From Virgibacillus sp. AGTR (lineage in GTDB: Bacteria; Bacillota; Bacilli; Bacillales; Amphibacillaceae), in contig NZ_JAJERH010000003.1 in the NCBI RefSeq assembly GCF_016919725.2, positions 62,001-126,000 on the forward strand: a DNA stretch of 64,000 bases. The letters run 5' to 3'. Both the position numbers and the translations under genes were made by a program. The notes beneath the pieces are model-generated. The model saw only the letters and a list, made by a program, of their open reading frames with translations, ran no database searches and had not been told where the DNA came from. The number at the start of each line of letters is the position of its first letter. Position 1 is the stretch's first letter. Shown here piece by piece: positions 1 to 9,446 of this stretch.

Positions 1-210
1 TTAGTGATTGATGGAATTATTATGATTGTACTTGTATTATTGCAGTCTGGGAAAAGTGAAGGCTTATCTGGCGCGATTTCCGGTGGTGCTGAACAATTAT
101 TTGGGAAACAGAAAGCACGAGGCATTGATCTTGTTTTACACCGAGGAACGATCGTAACAGCCGTAATATTTTTTGTACTAGCTTTTCTGAGCGCATATGT
201 TTTACAATAG
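1..210 (+). CDS. secG: Preprotein translocase subunit SecG (5' end outside window)
   Basis: The reading frame is open to the first base of the window, so the true start lies upstream and only about the last 69 codons are seen. SecG is a small two-helix membrane subunit that assists the SecYE protein-export channel. What shows this is the family core [20 protein letters not shown] followed by LFGKQKARG, ending in a second hydrophobic helix (about residues 50-67). The downstream order (esterase, RNase R, smpB, tmRNA) is the conserved Bacillus secG neighbourhood. A rho-independent terminator follows directly. Confidence 0.93.
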   Translation, partial: LVIDGIIMIVLVLLQSGKSEGLSGAISGGAEQLFGKQKARGIDLVLHRGTIVTAVIFFVLAFLSAYVLQ

Positions 211-215
211 ATACG

Positions 216-247
216 AACCCTTATCACTAATAGTGGTAAGGGTTTTT
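216..247 (+). terminator. Terminator after secG
   Basis: A 12-bp stem AACCCTTATCAC / GTGGTAAGGGTT (one G-T pair) with a short loop is followed directly by a T run. It lies 6 bases after the secG stop, so secG is probably separated from the esterase gene. Confidence 0.8.
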
Positions 248-307
248 ACTTTAAGGTAAAAAGGGTAAAGTAGATAAAGAAAGAAAGCAGAAGGAGTTGC
301 AGTAAGA

Positions 308-1054
308 ATGAAAGTTAAACAACCACAACCTTTTACGTTTGAAGCTGGACCGCGTGCGGTATTATTACTACATGGCTTTACTGGGCATTCTGCAGATGTC
401 CGAATGCTAGGAAGGTATTTAGAAAAACGAGGATATACAAGTCATGCTCCTATTTATCGTGGACACGGACTACCACCAGAAGAATTAGTAAAGGCAACAC
501 CAGATGAATGGTGGGAAGATGTAAAAGAAGCCTATCAACATTTAAAGGAACTTGGATACAATGAAATAGCAGTAGCTGGCTTATCCTTAGGAGGAGTATT
601 AGGCTTGAAAATTGCCTATACCGAAAAAACAAAAGCAGTCATAACGATGTGTTCTCCTATGTTTTTTGATAATGAAACACAGCTAACCAAAGGATTTACA
701 GCATTTGCTAAAGAGTACAAACAATTAGAAAGAAAAGATAAAGATGTTATCGAAAAAGAAGTTGAGGAACTGTTGAAGAATTCAACCGATGTATTTACTC
801 ACCTAGGAAAATTTATTAATGAGGTCAAAAATGAAGTGGATACAATCTACACACCTACGATGGTAGTTCAGGCGAGAAAAGATAACATGATAAATACGGA
901 TAGTGCAAATTATATTTATGATAATGTCGAATCTGATCAAAAAGCAATTCATTGGTATGAGGACTCTGGACATGTAATCACAATGGATAAAGAGAAAGAA
1001 CAAGTATTTGAAGATATTTATCAATTCCTTGAAACATTAAACTGGGAAGAATGA
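308..1054 (+). CDS. est: Carboxylesterase, Est30/YvaK family (alpha/beta hydrolase)
   Basis: A 248-residue cytosolic serine hydrolase for short-chain carboxyl esters, of the same length as the structurally known Est30-type enzymes. An oxyanion-region motif HGFTG sits at residues 22-26. The nucleophile elbow GLSLGG places the catalytic Ser at 93. Asp192 (ARKDNMIN) and His222 (DSGHVI) complete the triad, and the spacing matches the family. The ATG at 308 follows an AGAAGGAG-like site. In Bacillus this gene also lies between secG and rnr. The physiological substrate is not known from sequence. Confidence 0.93.
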   Translation: MKVKQPQPFTFEAGPRAVLLLHGFTGHSADVRMLGRYLEKRGYTSHAPIYRGHGLPPEELVKATPDEWWEDVKEAYQHLKELGYNEIAVAGLSLGGVLGLKIAYTEKTKAVITMCSPMFFDNETQLTKGFTAFAKEYKQLERKDKDVIEKEVEELLKNSTDVFTHLGKFINEVKNEVDTIYTPTMVVQARKDNMINTDSANYIYDNVESDQKAIHWYEDSGHVITMDKEKEQVFEDIYQFLETLNWEE

Positions 1055-1102
1055 TTATATTCAACAAAGAACGTTAACAATAATAGAAAGAAGGTGAAGA
1101 AA

Positions 1103-3274
1103 GTGAAGGAAAAAATACAAAATTATTTTAAAGAAAATGGAACAAAACCATTAGCAGTAGACGAATTAGAAGAAGTGTTAGAAATTGAGGATGCAATAGA
1201 ATTCAAAGAACTGGTCAAAGTACTTAATCAATTAGAAGAAGAAGGTGAACTGGTTCGAACTCGAAAAAATCGATTTGGTCTTCCAGAAAAAATGAATCTG
1301 ATACGGGGCAGAATTCAAATGCATGCGAAAGGATTTGCATTCTTAATTCCAGATGATGAGAAGCAAGATGATGTTTATGTCCACCACTCTGATCTGGCAT
1401 CTGCAATGAATAACGATAAAGTACTGGTACGTATTGAAAAAAGGGATAAAGATGGAAATCGTCCTGAAGGTACAGTGATCCGCATATTAGAACGAGCAAC
1501 TTTGCAGGTAGTGGGCACATTTGAGGATAATCGTTCATTTGGGTTTGTGATAGCGGATGATAAGCGGATTCCTAATGATATCTTCATCCCAAAAAATATG
1601 ACGAATGGAGCTGTAAGTGGGCATAAAGTAATTGCCCATATTACAAAATATCCAGAGGGAAAGAAAAGTGCTGAGGGAGAAATTATTCATATACTTGGTC
1701 ATAAAAATGATCCAGGTATTGATATTATATCAATTATCCATAAGCACGGTATTAAGATGGACTTCCCTAATAAAGTGCTTGATCAAGCCGCTGCTACACC
1801 AGAAACAATCTCAGCAGATGAAATAAAGGAAAGAAGAGATCTACGTAATGAAACAATTGTTACTATTGATGGTGCAGATGCAAAGGATTTAGATGATGCC
1901 GTTTCTGTAAAAAAATTAGACAATGGTAATTATAAGCTAGGTGTCTATATTGCAGATGTTAGTTATTATGTGGAAGAAGGAAGTCCGATTGATCAAGAAG
2001 CGCTAGAAAGAGGAACAAGTGTCTATCTAGTGGATCGGGTTATTCCAATGATACCTCATCGTTTATCCAATGGTATTTGTTCCTTAAATCCTCAAGTCGA
2101 TCGATTAACCTTAGGTTGTGAAATGGAAATTGATACTAGTGGAAACATTGTTGACCATGAGATTTTCCAAAGTGTCATCCGTGCGAATGAGCGAATGACT
2201 TATTCCGATGTAAATAAAATTCTTGTAGATAAAGATGAGGCATTACGTGAACGTTATAGGGAATTAGTACCTGTTTTTGAAAATATGGAGCAATTAGCTT
2301 CCGTACTGCGTCATAAACGGATGGATCGAGGAGCCATTGACTTTGATTTTAAGGAAGCAAAGGTTTTAGTGGATGAAAATGGTAAGCCAGAAGATGTGGT
2401 ACTACGTGAGCGTTCTGTTGCTGAACGGTTAATTGAAGAATTTATGTTAGCCGCTAATGAAACAGTAGCAGAGCATTTCCATTGGTTAGATGTTCCATTT
2501 ATCCATCGAATCCACGAAGACCCTGACCCAGGTAAGCTACAGACATTCTTTGAATTTTTAGCAGGGCTAGGTTATGTCGTAAAAGGGACGAACAACGAAG
2601 TTCATCCACAGGCATTACAAAAGGTACTGGAAGAAGTGCAGGGTAAACCAGAAGAAATGATTGTATCCAAGCTGATGCTACGGTCCATGCAGCAGGCAAA
2701 ATATGATCCACAAAGCATTGGTCATTTTGGGCTGGCAACAGAGTTTTATACGCATTTCACTTCACCGATTCGCAGATATCCAGACTTGACAGTGCATCGA
2801 TTAATCCGTACGTATCTTATTCAGAAAAAAATGGATCAGAAAACGATGCAGAAATGGAAAGATGCAATGCCAGAAATTTCTAGACAAACCTCAGAAGCAG
2901 AAAGAAGAGCTGTGGATGCAGAACGAGAAACAGATGATTTGAAAAAAGCAGAATTTATGAAAGATAAAATTGGTGAATCGTATACTGGTGTAATCAGCTC
3001 TATTACCAATTTTGGCTTGTTTGTTGAACTAGAAAATACAATTGAAGGATTAATTCATGTAAGCTACTTAACGGATGATTATTATCATTACGACCAACGA
3101 AGTCAGGCGATGATCGGTGAACGTACAGCAAATATGTACCGAATTGGTGATGAAGTAAAGGTGAAAGTAGCTGGTGTTAATTTAGATGAACGTACCGTTG
3201 ATTTCGAAATGGTTTATTCGAAAAAGCCAAAGAAGCAAAAACGGATAAAAGCTAAAAGAGTTAAAAAGAAGTAA
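1103..3274 (+). CDS. rnr: Ribonuclease R (3'-5' exoribonuclease)
   Basis: A processive 3'-5' exoribonuclease that degrades structured RNA and works with SmpB/tmRNA in clearing stalled messages. Domain order: N-terminal winged-helix-like region (1-65), two cold-shock/OB domains (about 70-220), the RNB catalytic domain with the metal-binding Asp cluster [11 protein letters not shown] near residue 257, an S1 domain from about 624 ([16 protein letters not shown]), and a short Lys-rich tail. The GTG at 1103 is chosen because AAGGTGA lies 6 bases upstream; an earlier in-frame GTG at 1094 overlaps that site. The gene is 49 bases after est and upstream of smpB, as in Bacillus. The tail is shorter than in B. 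subtilis. Confidence 0.95.
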   Translation: MKEKIQNYFKENGTKPLAVDELEEVLEIEDAIEFKELVKVLNQLEEEGELVRTRKNRFGLPEKMNLIRGRIQMHAKGFAFLIPDDEKQDDVYVHHSDLASAMNNDKVLVRIEKRDKDGNRPEGTVIRILERATLQVVGTFEDNRSFGFVIADDKRIPNDIFIPKNMTNGAVSGHKVIAHITKYPEGKKSAEGEIIHILGHKNDPGIDIISIIHKHGIKMDFPNKVLDQAAATPETISADEIKERRDLRNETIVTIDGADAKDLDDAVSVKKLDNGNYKLGVYIADVSYYVEEGSPIDQEALERGTSVYLVDRVIPMIPHRLSNGICSLNPQVDRLTLGCEMEIDTSGNIVDHEIFQSVIRANERMTYSDVNKILVDKDEALRERYRELVPVFENMEQLASVLRHKRMDRGAIDFDFKEAKVLVDENGKPEDVVLRERSVAERLIEEFMLAANETVAEHFHWLDVPFIHRIHEDPDPGKLQTFFEFLAGLGYVVKGTNNEVHPQALQKVLEEVQGKPEEMIVSKLMLRSMQQAKYDPQSIGHFGLATEFYTHFTSPIRRYPDLTVHRLIRTYLIQKKMDQKTMQKWKDAMPEISRQTSEAERRAVDAERETDDLKKAEFMKDKIGESYTGVISSITNFGLFVELENTIEGLIHVSYLTDDYYHYDQRSQAMIGERTANMYRIGDEVKVKVAGVNLDERTVDFEMVYSKKPKKQKRIKAKRVKKK

Positions 3275-3448
3275 GAACGAACCGCTGCATCTATTCATTG
3301 ATCAGCGGTTTCAAGATTTGCTGCATAGTGTTACCGTTATATAAGTTAATAAAGTGTTTGTCATATTCCTCTATTTTAATTTGGTAGAAGCCACTATTTA
3401 GATGCTTAATACTAACGATAAAACTATGTAACGCTTACTAAGAGGAAG

Positions 3449-3677
3449 TTTTTTTGTTTGTCGTTCTTATTTGAACTTGTAGAACCACTTGGTGCCATTA
3501 TTACACAATGTTTTTCAACCAATTGATTTTCTCCATGGTTGCCGGAATGAAGGTATTTATCTTGCTAGATGAATTATTACCAGCAGCCAAGTAATATGAT
3601 GAAGCACATCTATTGCGATAGATGAAGTAATGAGCGATATGACTGTCCTGACTATTAGCTTATTAGTAATGATTTGA
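3449..3677 (+). pseudogene. Decayed ZIP-family metal transporter fragment (ZupT-like)
   Basis: The rnr-smpB gap carries the C-terminal part of a ZIP transporter spread over all three plus frames. EPLGAIITQ is read from 3482. MVAGMKVFILLDELLPAAK is read in the next frame up to a stop at 3592, followed by YDEAH. VMSDMTVLTISLLVMI is read from 3627 in the third frame to a stop at 3677. In intact family members these pieces occur in this order as EPLGA...VAGIMVFISLDELLPAAREY...GMAVMAISLLL. At least three frameshifts and a nonsense change show that the gene is dead. No N-terminal half was recognised upstream. The family assignment rests on remembered motifs. Confidence 0.65.
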
Positions 3678-3750
3678 TTCATTTTTTTATTGGAATACTT
3701 CCAAATATTTGATAGAATAAGGTTCATGTAAGCAGTAGGAGGAAGTTCTT

Positions 3751-4215
3751 ATGCCTAAAGGACAAGGAAATACAATTGCACAAAATAAACGAGCATCCCA
3801 TGAATATTTTATTGAGGATACCTTTGAAGCGGGAATCGTCCTTCAAGGTACAGAAATAAAATCAATTCGAGCAGGAAGAGTAAATATTAAAGATTCACAT
3901 GCTAGGATCGATCGAGGAGAAGTTAAACTAATTAACCTTCACATTGCGGAATATGAACAGGGAAATCGATTTAATCATGATCCAACTCGAACACGTAAGC
4001 TTTTGCTCCATCGTAAAGAAATTGATAAGTTAATTGGCTTAACGCAACAGCAAGGTTATGCGCTGGTTCCATTAAAAATTTATATCAAAAATGGATATGC
4101 TAAAGTATTATTAGGATTAGGAAAAGGGAAAAAGAAATATGATAAACGGGAAGATCTTAAGCGTAAACAAATGAAGCGAGATGTAGATCGTGCTATCAAA
4201 GAGCATATGCGATAA
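3751..4215 (+). CDS. smpB: SsrA-binding protein SmpB
   Basis: A 154-residue tmRNA partner that delivers alanyl-tmRNA to stalled ribosomes for trans-translation. Family hallmarks are the N-terminal [21 protein letters not shown], the beta-barrel segment [20 protein letters not shown], and the basic tail [16 protein letters not shown] that folds in the decoding centre. The length is standard. AGGAGG lies upstream of the ATG at 3751. The gene precedes ssrA, its RNA partner, in the usual Bacillus order. Confidence 0.97.
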   Translation: MPKGQGNTIAQNKRASHEYFIEDTFEAGIVLQGTEIKSIRAGRVNIKDSHARIDRGEVKLINLHIAEYEQGNRFNHDPTRTRKLLLHRKEIDKLIGLTQQQGYALVPLKIYIKNGYAKVLLGLGKGKKKYDKREDLKRKQMKRDVDRAIKEHMR

Positions 4216-4240
4216 AAGCAAGGCAGATCTCATGAAAAAT

Positions 4241-4268
4241 TTGACTTTTATACTAAAAATGTTATAAT
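4241..4268 (+). promoter_or_regulatory. SigA-type promoter of ssrA
   Basis: TTGACT (4241-4246) and a perfect TATAAT (4263-4268) are separated by 16 bases. They lie about 70 bases before the mature tmRNA 5' end, leaving a leader to be trimmed by RNase P. Confidence 0.75.
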
Positions 4269-4338
4269 GAAGCATGTAATTAGGAAAGCAAAATAAAATT
4301 ATATATGCTCATTCTTCCTAGCGTTACTCCTATTTTAT

Positions 4339-4702
4339 GGGGACGTTACGGATTCGACAGGGGTAGATTGAGTTCAGGTTGCGCGTCGAGGTTACGGCTC
4401 GTAAAACGTTATCGCCTAAATATAACTGGCAAAGAAAACAATCAACCTGCTTTAGCAGCTGCGTAAGCACTGCTAAGCGATCCTTCCTGCTATTGCCCGT
4501 GTAGCAGATTGAAGGGTCTCAAATCGAGCGGGCTATACAATGATCCACCGTCTGAGGATGATTGTTGAAACCAATCAGACTAGCTTCTCTAAAGCCTGTC
4601 GATAGGCTGAAGAGTAAGCGAATGATAATATATCGACTATGCGTGTAGAAGCCTGAGTGGCGATATCTCTGGACGTGGGTTCGATTCCCACCGTCTCCAC
4701 CA
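4339..4702 (+). ncRNA. ssrA: tmRNA (transfer-messenger RNA)
   Basis: The 5' end GGGGACGTTACGGATTCGAC and the 3' end GGGTTCGATTCCCACCGTCTCC plus ACCA form the alanine-tRNA-like acceptor and T arm. The tag reading frame begins at the resume region near 4428 and reads GKENNQPALAAA, stopping at TAA 4464-4466; with the charged alanine the tag is AGKENNQPALAAA. The Ala-rich end is the usual ClpXP-type degron. Its place after smpB is conserved. Confidence 0.96.
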
Positions 4703-4726
4703 AATACATAATTGGTGGTTTTTTAG
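4697..4726 (+). terminator. Terminator of ssrA
   Basis: The tmRNA 3' end itself forms the left arm: CCACCAAAT pairs with ATTGGTGG, followed by six T. A degenerate copy of this segment recurs at 7729-7759. Confidence 0.8.
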
Positions 4727-4845
4727 TTTAAGCGGTAACATATTTACCTGAATTAATATATTTTTGCTAATTAAAGTCGTCTTTCATTTGAGGATGGCTT
4801 TTTTGTTTATGAAATTACAAAAGTTACTCATGTGGGTAATTATGG

Positions 4846-4996
4846 GTGCGTTGAGCAGCGCCCAGAAACTAGGCGACTTCATGAATCACCCTACGATAAG
4901 TCATCATAGGCTTGCAAGCTTACCGTGATTCCTTTATTTCCGTTGACTTACTACAGTCGCTACGTTTCTAATCGGACGTTTGTGCTTTTGTTCTTA
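4846..4996. repeat. MITE-like dispersed repeat M, copy A (complete)
   Basis: About 150 bp. It begins GAGCAGCGCCCAGAAAC near 4852 and ends TACGTTTCTAATCGG...GCTTTTGTTCTT. The ends are imperfect inverted repeats (GCGCCC-GAAAC against GTTTC-GGACG). The same element is seen complete at 39374-39519, as a right end at 20697-20732 and as a left end at 53881-53928. It has no coding capacity. Confidence 0.65.
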
Positions 4997-5449
4997 TACT
5001 TGGATATAAATGACTAAAAGATTAGGAAACAGAGAAATTGGAACTAATATATATTGAAGTTATTACGCAGGTTACGGAGAGAATTTCAGTAAGGGAGATG
5101 GAGAAATCTATAATGTTGTTATCTTTTTTTAGGAACAGTACACTCTTTTCATGGTACGAATTCAGAGAATATCTGAAAAAAAATGATAACATTAATCATG
5201 AGTTAACCTTAGACATTCGTTAATTATGATTGTCTTTTTATTTAGGAGATGGATATAGTAAACCTAGCTGGTCAGATAAGATTGGTTACCTTAAAAGGGA
5301 AATAATTTTCCTACTTGTATTAATGGTTATTAATACAAGTTTAAAAGTAGTATAGAATATGTTTATCATGATACTGTAAGTAGTAAGTATATGAAGAAAT
5401 AAGAAATTTACTATTAAGCAGGGTTGTAATTGAATATAGAGAAGAATAA

Positions 5450-5860
5450 TTCCCTTCGCACAAGCCTTAAGGGTTGGTGCACCATAGACTTTTCTTAAAG
5501 ATTTTGTGAAAGCTTTATAATCCTTGCTTGGAACGATTTGATGGAATTGCGAATCAAATGAACGATGCATCGTTGAACGATAACGTCAGGTAAAATTGCT
5601 CGTGATCCTTCTTCCAAATCACTCACACCATCCATGGAAATAAAGAGTATGTCTTCGACACCCCTTGCTTTGATTTCATCGAAGATTTGCATCGACTTGT
5701 GTTTGCTTTCCGTCTCATTTAGCCATAGACCCGAGTATTTCTTTTCTGCCTTCCATGGTGTACCCTAAAATCGTATAGACGGTATATTTCTTTGTTTCAC
5801 AGCATCAACATCGTTCCAAATGCGGAGATCTTGTATATTTTGGATTTAAGTCTCATTGCT
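5450..5860 (-). pseudogene. Remnant of an IS256-family (mutator-type) transposase
   Basis: Three minus-strand segments in different frames line up with the middle of an IS256-type transposase. YTVYTILGYTMEGRKEI lies near 5745-5800. LWLNETESKHKSMQIFDEIK continues into DILFISMDGVSDLEEG and DVIVQRCIVHLIRNSIK (about 5540-5730). VPSKDYKAFTKSLRKVYGAP lies near 5470-5540. VQRCIVHLIRNS and YKAFTKSL are typical of the family. At least two frameshifts separate the segments, both gene ends are absent and no terminal inverted repeats were found, so it is dead. Confidence 0.8.
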
Positions 5861-6059
5861 TTCACTCCTTAGAAATCCCTCACGTTCTATTATTAGTTTT
5901 TTTAACTTTTCCGGATCCTCTAGAGTAGCTTGATTACTTAAATACTTCGCTGCTTCCTTATTTTTTTCTTGTCAGCATTTATTTACTTCATTTTTTCAAT
6001 TTCTACTTTTTTGGATGGTCAGCCAAGGTTTATAAGCAGTTATATTGAAATGACGGAGG

Positions 6060-7337
6060 CTATTTTTTGGCTTTTTTAGAAACGTATTTTGTAATGTTAA
6101 AGGCGATCACCGTACCAACTTCTATCTTACTTCTGATTTGCAAACCTGTTCCAAAACTTTCAATTAGTCTTCTATTCGTATTTTTGATCCCTACTCCTGT
6201 AAAATCGATTGAATCAATGCGTTTAATAGAACGAATGACGTCATTGCTCATTCCAACTCCATCATCTTTAATGATAACTCGTAAATAATCATATTTCTTA
6301 AAAACTTTAATTTCAATTGTTCCACCAGAAGTCCGTTGCATAATCCCGTGTTTTATTGCATTTTCAACAATTGGTTGAATTGTCAGCGTTGGTAGATAAA
6401 AACCTTCTACATCATCTACTTTCCAATGAACTTTTAATTTGTTGCCAAACCTTACTTTTTCTATATACAGATAGGATTCTACAACGGAAATTTCCTCTTC
6501 AAAAGGTGTCCATTTATTAAAGGAATCAGAGTCAAATTTACTCCGTAGAAATTCACTAAATTGATCTACCAATCGACGCATTTTTTCAACGTCTACAATG
6601 CTTAGTGCATTGATGGAATTTAAAGTATTAAATATAAAATGTGGTTGTATTTGTGCTTGTAACCATTTTGCTTCCATTGCTGATTTCAATTCCTGCCTCA
6701 TTTGATAGGATAAAGCAAGTCCTAATCCTAAAGGCCATCCAATGTAAAAAGGGAGAATAAATAGAACTAACAAAACTTGGAATGAATGTTGTGTTGGTCC
6801 AATTAGTTGCCCCTCGATTTGACCGCTAAATGCTAAATACCATCTATAAGAAAAAACTGGGATGATCAAAACGACTGAAACAGCTGTATATAAATGTACT
6901 AAAAATTGAACTTTATTTGTTTTAAAGAGTATAGCAACTATCGCAATTACTGCAACGAGTACGACAATAAAATCATGGTAAAGATATCTTGCAGTAGGAT
7001 TTGTTTGATTTATAAACGACATGATAACGGATAACAGAATTAACGCTATTATTAGTTTTTGTCTTTTTCTTTCATTACCAAAATCGCGAAATCTAAGGAT
7101 ACCCTCCATTAATAGAATTGCACCGATCAATGTACAACAATTGTTTAAGAATGTGATCAAACTTCCATCAAAAAAATATATACTAATAAAGCTTACAAAC
7201 CAACTAACAGACGACCAAGTCCAGAAAGCAGGCCCTTTTACCATAGGGTTAATTCTCCATAAAACAATCATTAATATTAATCCCATAAAATTAATGATAC
7301 CAACAACTAGTAGAAGCGTTGCTAGATCAAGTGCCAT
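6060..7337 (-). CDS. Orphan LytS/YehU-type sensor histidine kinase
   Basis: A 425-residue membrane kinase. Residues 1-210 hold about six or seven hydrophobic helices. Then comes a His_kinase (LytS-type) domain with [18 protein letters not shown], the phospho-accepting His near residue 231, and a GHKL ATPase with PIVENAIKHG and DDGVGMS. The ATG at 7337 is chosen because GGAGG lies 6 bases upstream; the frame extends four codons further. No response regulator is adjacent. The kinase core closely resembles the C-terminal module of the hybrid kinase at 15505-18573 ([21 protein letters not shown] against [11 protein letters not shown]). The signal sensed is unknown. Confidence 0.85.
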   Translation of the reverse strand: MALDLATLLLVVGIINFMGLILMIVLWRINPMVKGPAFWTWSSVSWFVSFISIYFFDGSLITFLNNCCTLIGAILLMEGILRFRDFGNERKRQKLIIALILLSVIMSFINQTNPTARYLYHDFIVVLVAVIAIVAILFKTNKVQFLVHLYTAVSVVLIIPVFSYRWYLAFSGQIEGQLIGPTQHSFQVLLVLFILPFYIGWPLGLGLALSYQMRQELKSAMEAKWLQAQIQPHFIFNTLNSINALSIVDVEKMRRLVDQFSEFLRSKFDSDSFNKWTPFEEEISVVESYLYIEKVRFGNKLKVHWKVDDVEGFYLPTLTIQPIVENAIKHGIMQRTSGGTIEIKVFKKYDYLRVIIKDDGVGMSNDVIRSIKRIDSIDFTGVGIKNTNRRLIESFGTGLQIRSKIEVGTVIAFNITKYVSKKAKK

Positions 7338-8041
7338 ATAAGCCTCCAATTAATTCGATAGATTATTAGTTTATTGATCCTTCATTTCTCCACTTTCTAA
7401 TTATGATGAACTCATTTATAATAACACTCATATTACATGTTCGAAACAAACAAATTAAATATTGATTTTCCTTGCCTAATCAAGCAAGTTCATTTTCCCC
7501 TTCGGAACGATTATCAAGTGTTGCTAAAGGTCCTAACAATAAGGAGAGCAAGAACTAATTTAAGCTAGTTCTGTTTTTGCCTTGTTCAATACCTGTATTA
7601 GTCAAAGATATCTGCACAAGTTCATAAAGCTTCACTAATTGGCGAATGAACTTGTTTCTTGATGATTTTTTATCCAACGATTTTATGCAGAAGTAATGAT
7701 ATTATCATACTCCAAAATAGCTTTCATCCACATACATCATTGGTGGTTTTTAGTTTAAGTGAGACGTAAAGCATAAGTTTTAAACATTGAAAACTATGCT
7801 TGATTTTTTTCATTTGTCTATTTTAAAATTATTAGTCAAATTTTTATATATTTAGTTGTTGAATACTTTTGCATTATAAGTACATAGCTATACCCTTTTG
7901 GTTTCTAATTTTCTAATGTATGTTAGATAACAGTAAAATAAAGTTTGCTTATTTTATTAAAATTATTTAACAAAAGCAACCTTTACTGTAAGTACATTCC
8001 AAATAGATGTCGATTGAATGTATAGTATCTTTGTTCAACAA
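7338..8041. other. Intergenic stretch without a recognised gene
   Basis: About 700 bases between the kinase start and the oxidoreductase end. It holds a possible plus-strand terminator near 7553-7579 (AGAACTA / TAGTTCT stem, then GTTTTTG) and the degenerate tmRNA-end copy at 7729-7759. Nothing else coding could be read on either strand. Confidence 0.5.
7729..7759 (+). repeat. Degenerate second copy of the ssrA 3' end/terminator
   Basis: CACATACATCATTGGTGG-TTTTTAGTTTAAG matches the ssrA end CAAATACATAATTGGTGG-TTTTTTAGTTTAAG at about 30 of 33 positions. No tmRNA precedes it. It may be the far attachment-site repeat of an element once integrated at ssrA, or simply a duplicated terminator. Confidence 0.55.
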
Positions 8042-9039
8042 CTATCTAATTTTCAATATTATTTTCCCTTTCGCCCTTCCAGACTCCACATATTCCATCG
8101 CTATTTGGGCATCTTCAAATGGCAAAACTCTATCAATTATAGGTTTGATTTTACCGGTCTCAATATAGTTTGCGATTATACGTAATTGCTCTCCACTTGG
8201 CTTCATAAACAAAAATGTATATGGCGCATTATGTTTTTTTCAAGCGTAGTAAGTTTATGGCCTGCTACTGAAAACAACAATGTTTTAAAAAATCCAGAAC
8301 CATATTCTTTACCAAAACGAGCATTCGGTAATCCTGAAACAGAAACTATCTTTCCTCCGCTCCTTATCACTTCAAATGATCTTTCCAGTATCTCGCCACC
8401 CAGTGTATCAAATACGGCATCATATTTTTTCAAGATCTCTTCAAATTTTTCTGTCTTGTAATTTATAACTTCATCTGCACCAAGTGATTTTACTAAGTTC
8501 GCGCCAGCTTCACTGGCGGTCGTTGCAACGGTGGCACCTACTAATTTGGCCAGTTGAATAGCAAATGTACCGACACCTCCAGCCCCAGCTTGAATTAAAA
8601 TCTTTTGTCCCTTTTGTAGATCCAAAATGTCTATTAGTGCTTGATAGGAGGTTAACCCAATTAGTGGGATCGATGCTGCTTCTTCAAAGCTCAAATTTTT
8701 AGGTTTTAAGGCGATATCATCTTCATGAATAGCAATAAATTCAGCAAAAGTACCCATTTTGCTTTTACGTGGACGTGCATATATTTCGTCACCAACTTTA
8801 AAACGAGTTACCTTTGCGCCAACCTTTGCAACGACACCAGAAAAGTCATTCCCTAAAATAAGTGGCATTTTATATTTAACTAACAATTTCACTTTCCCAT
8901 CGCGTATCTTAAAATCAACAGGATTAATACTAGCTGCATGAATTTCTGCAAGTACCTCATATTCATCAATTTCAGGTGTGGGCATTTCTGCCAAACGCAT
9001 TGGCACTTTTCCATACCTATCAATAACCATTGCTTTCAT
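8042..9039 (-). pseudogene. NADP-dependent zinc-free alcohol dehydrogenase/quinone oxidoreductase, one frameshift
   Basis: A medium-chain dehydrogenase/reductase of the quinone-oxidoreductase type. The N-terminal GroES-like fold (MKAMVIDRYGKVPMRL, NPVDFKIRDGK, GNDFSG) is followed by the Rossmann fold AGAGGVGTFAIQLAKLVGA. The open frame breaks at residue 278. Restoring one base in the run of seven A (plus-strand T run 8234-8240) continues as KHNAPYTFLFMKPSGEQL...IIDRVLPFEDAQIAMEYVES to a TAG at 8042, giving about 332 residues, the family's usual length. It is read 43 bases after the ArsR gene as one operon. It could be a recent pseudogene, a slippage site or a sequencing error. Confidence 0.85.
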
Positions 9040-9082
9040 AGCCTATACCTCCAAATAATGTGTGTGTTAAATTCCATCATTA

Positions 9083-9418
9083 TTAATAAAACTTCTGCAT
9101 GAAATGATCAATATTCAACACAAGCGTTTTTAATAAATCTAATTCTGTACATACATTAATATAATAAAAATTTTTTGTCCCTTCTTTACGCATTAAAATC
9201 ACACCGGCTTCTCGCAAAACCTTAAGATGATGGGACACAGCAGGTCGAGAAAGATGTGTCTGTTCAGTGATTTCACCCACACGTAATCCTGTTTGACAAT
9301 CAGTTCCCATTAGAACTAACAAGATTGATTGACGTGTTTCATCACCAATTGCCAAAAGTACTTTTTGACATTTAATAAAATCCTCTTTGATTATATTTAG
9401 TTGATCCTGTTTATTCAT
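9083..9418 (-). CDS. ArsR-family winged-helix transcriptional regulator
   Basis: A 111-residue DNA-binding repressor. The helix-turn-helix LRVGEITEQTHLSRPAVSHH with LKVLREAGVILMRKEG forms the recognition helix and wing. No clear Cys pair for metal sensing is visible (single Cys residues only), so the signal is probably not arsenic-like. It is the first gene of an operon with the oxidoreductase at 8042-9039. A palindrome 29 bases upstream of its start suggests autoregulation. Confidence 0.88.
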   Translation of the reverse strand: MNKQDQLNIIKEDFIKCQKVLLAIGDETRQSILLVLMGTDCQTGLRVGEITEQTHLSRPAVSHHLKVLREAGVILMRKEGTKNFYYINVCTELDLLKTLVLNIDHFMQKFY

Positions 9419-9446
9419 TCAATAAAATACCTCCAAAATCAGTTTA

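Noticed and set aside
803-1024. Antisense ORFs over est and many other genes
   Set aside because: Shadow frames of well-supported genes with no binding sites or motifs.
5038-5223. 61-codon ORF from TTG
   Set aside because: No binding site, no recognisable motif, lies in insertion debris.
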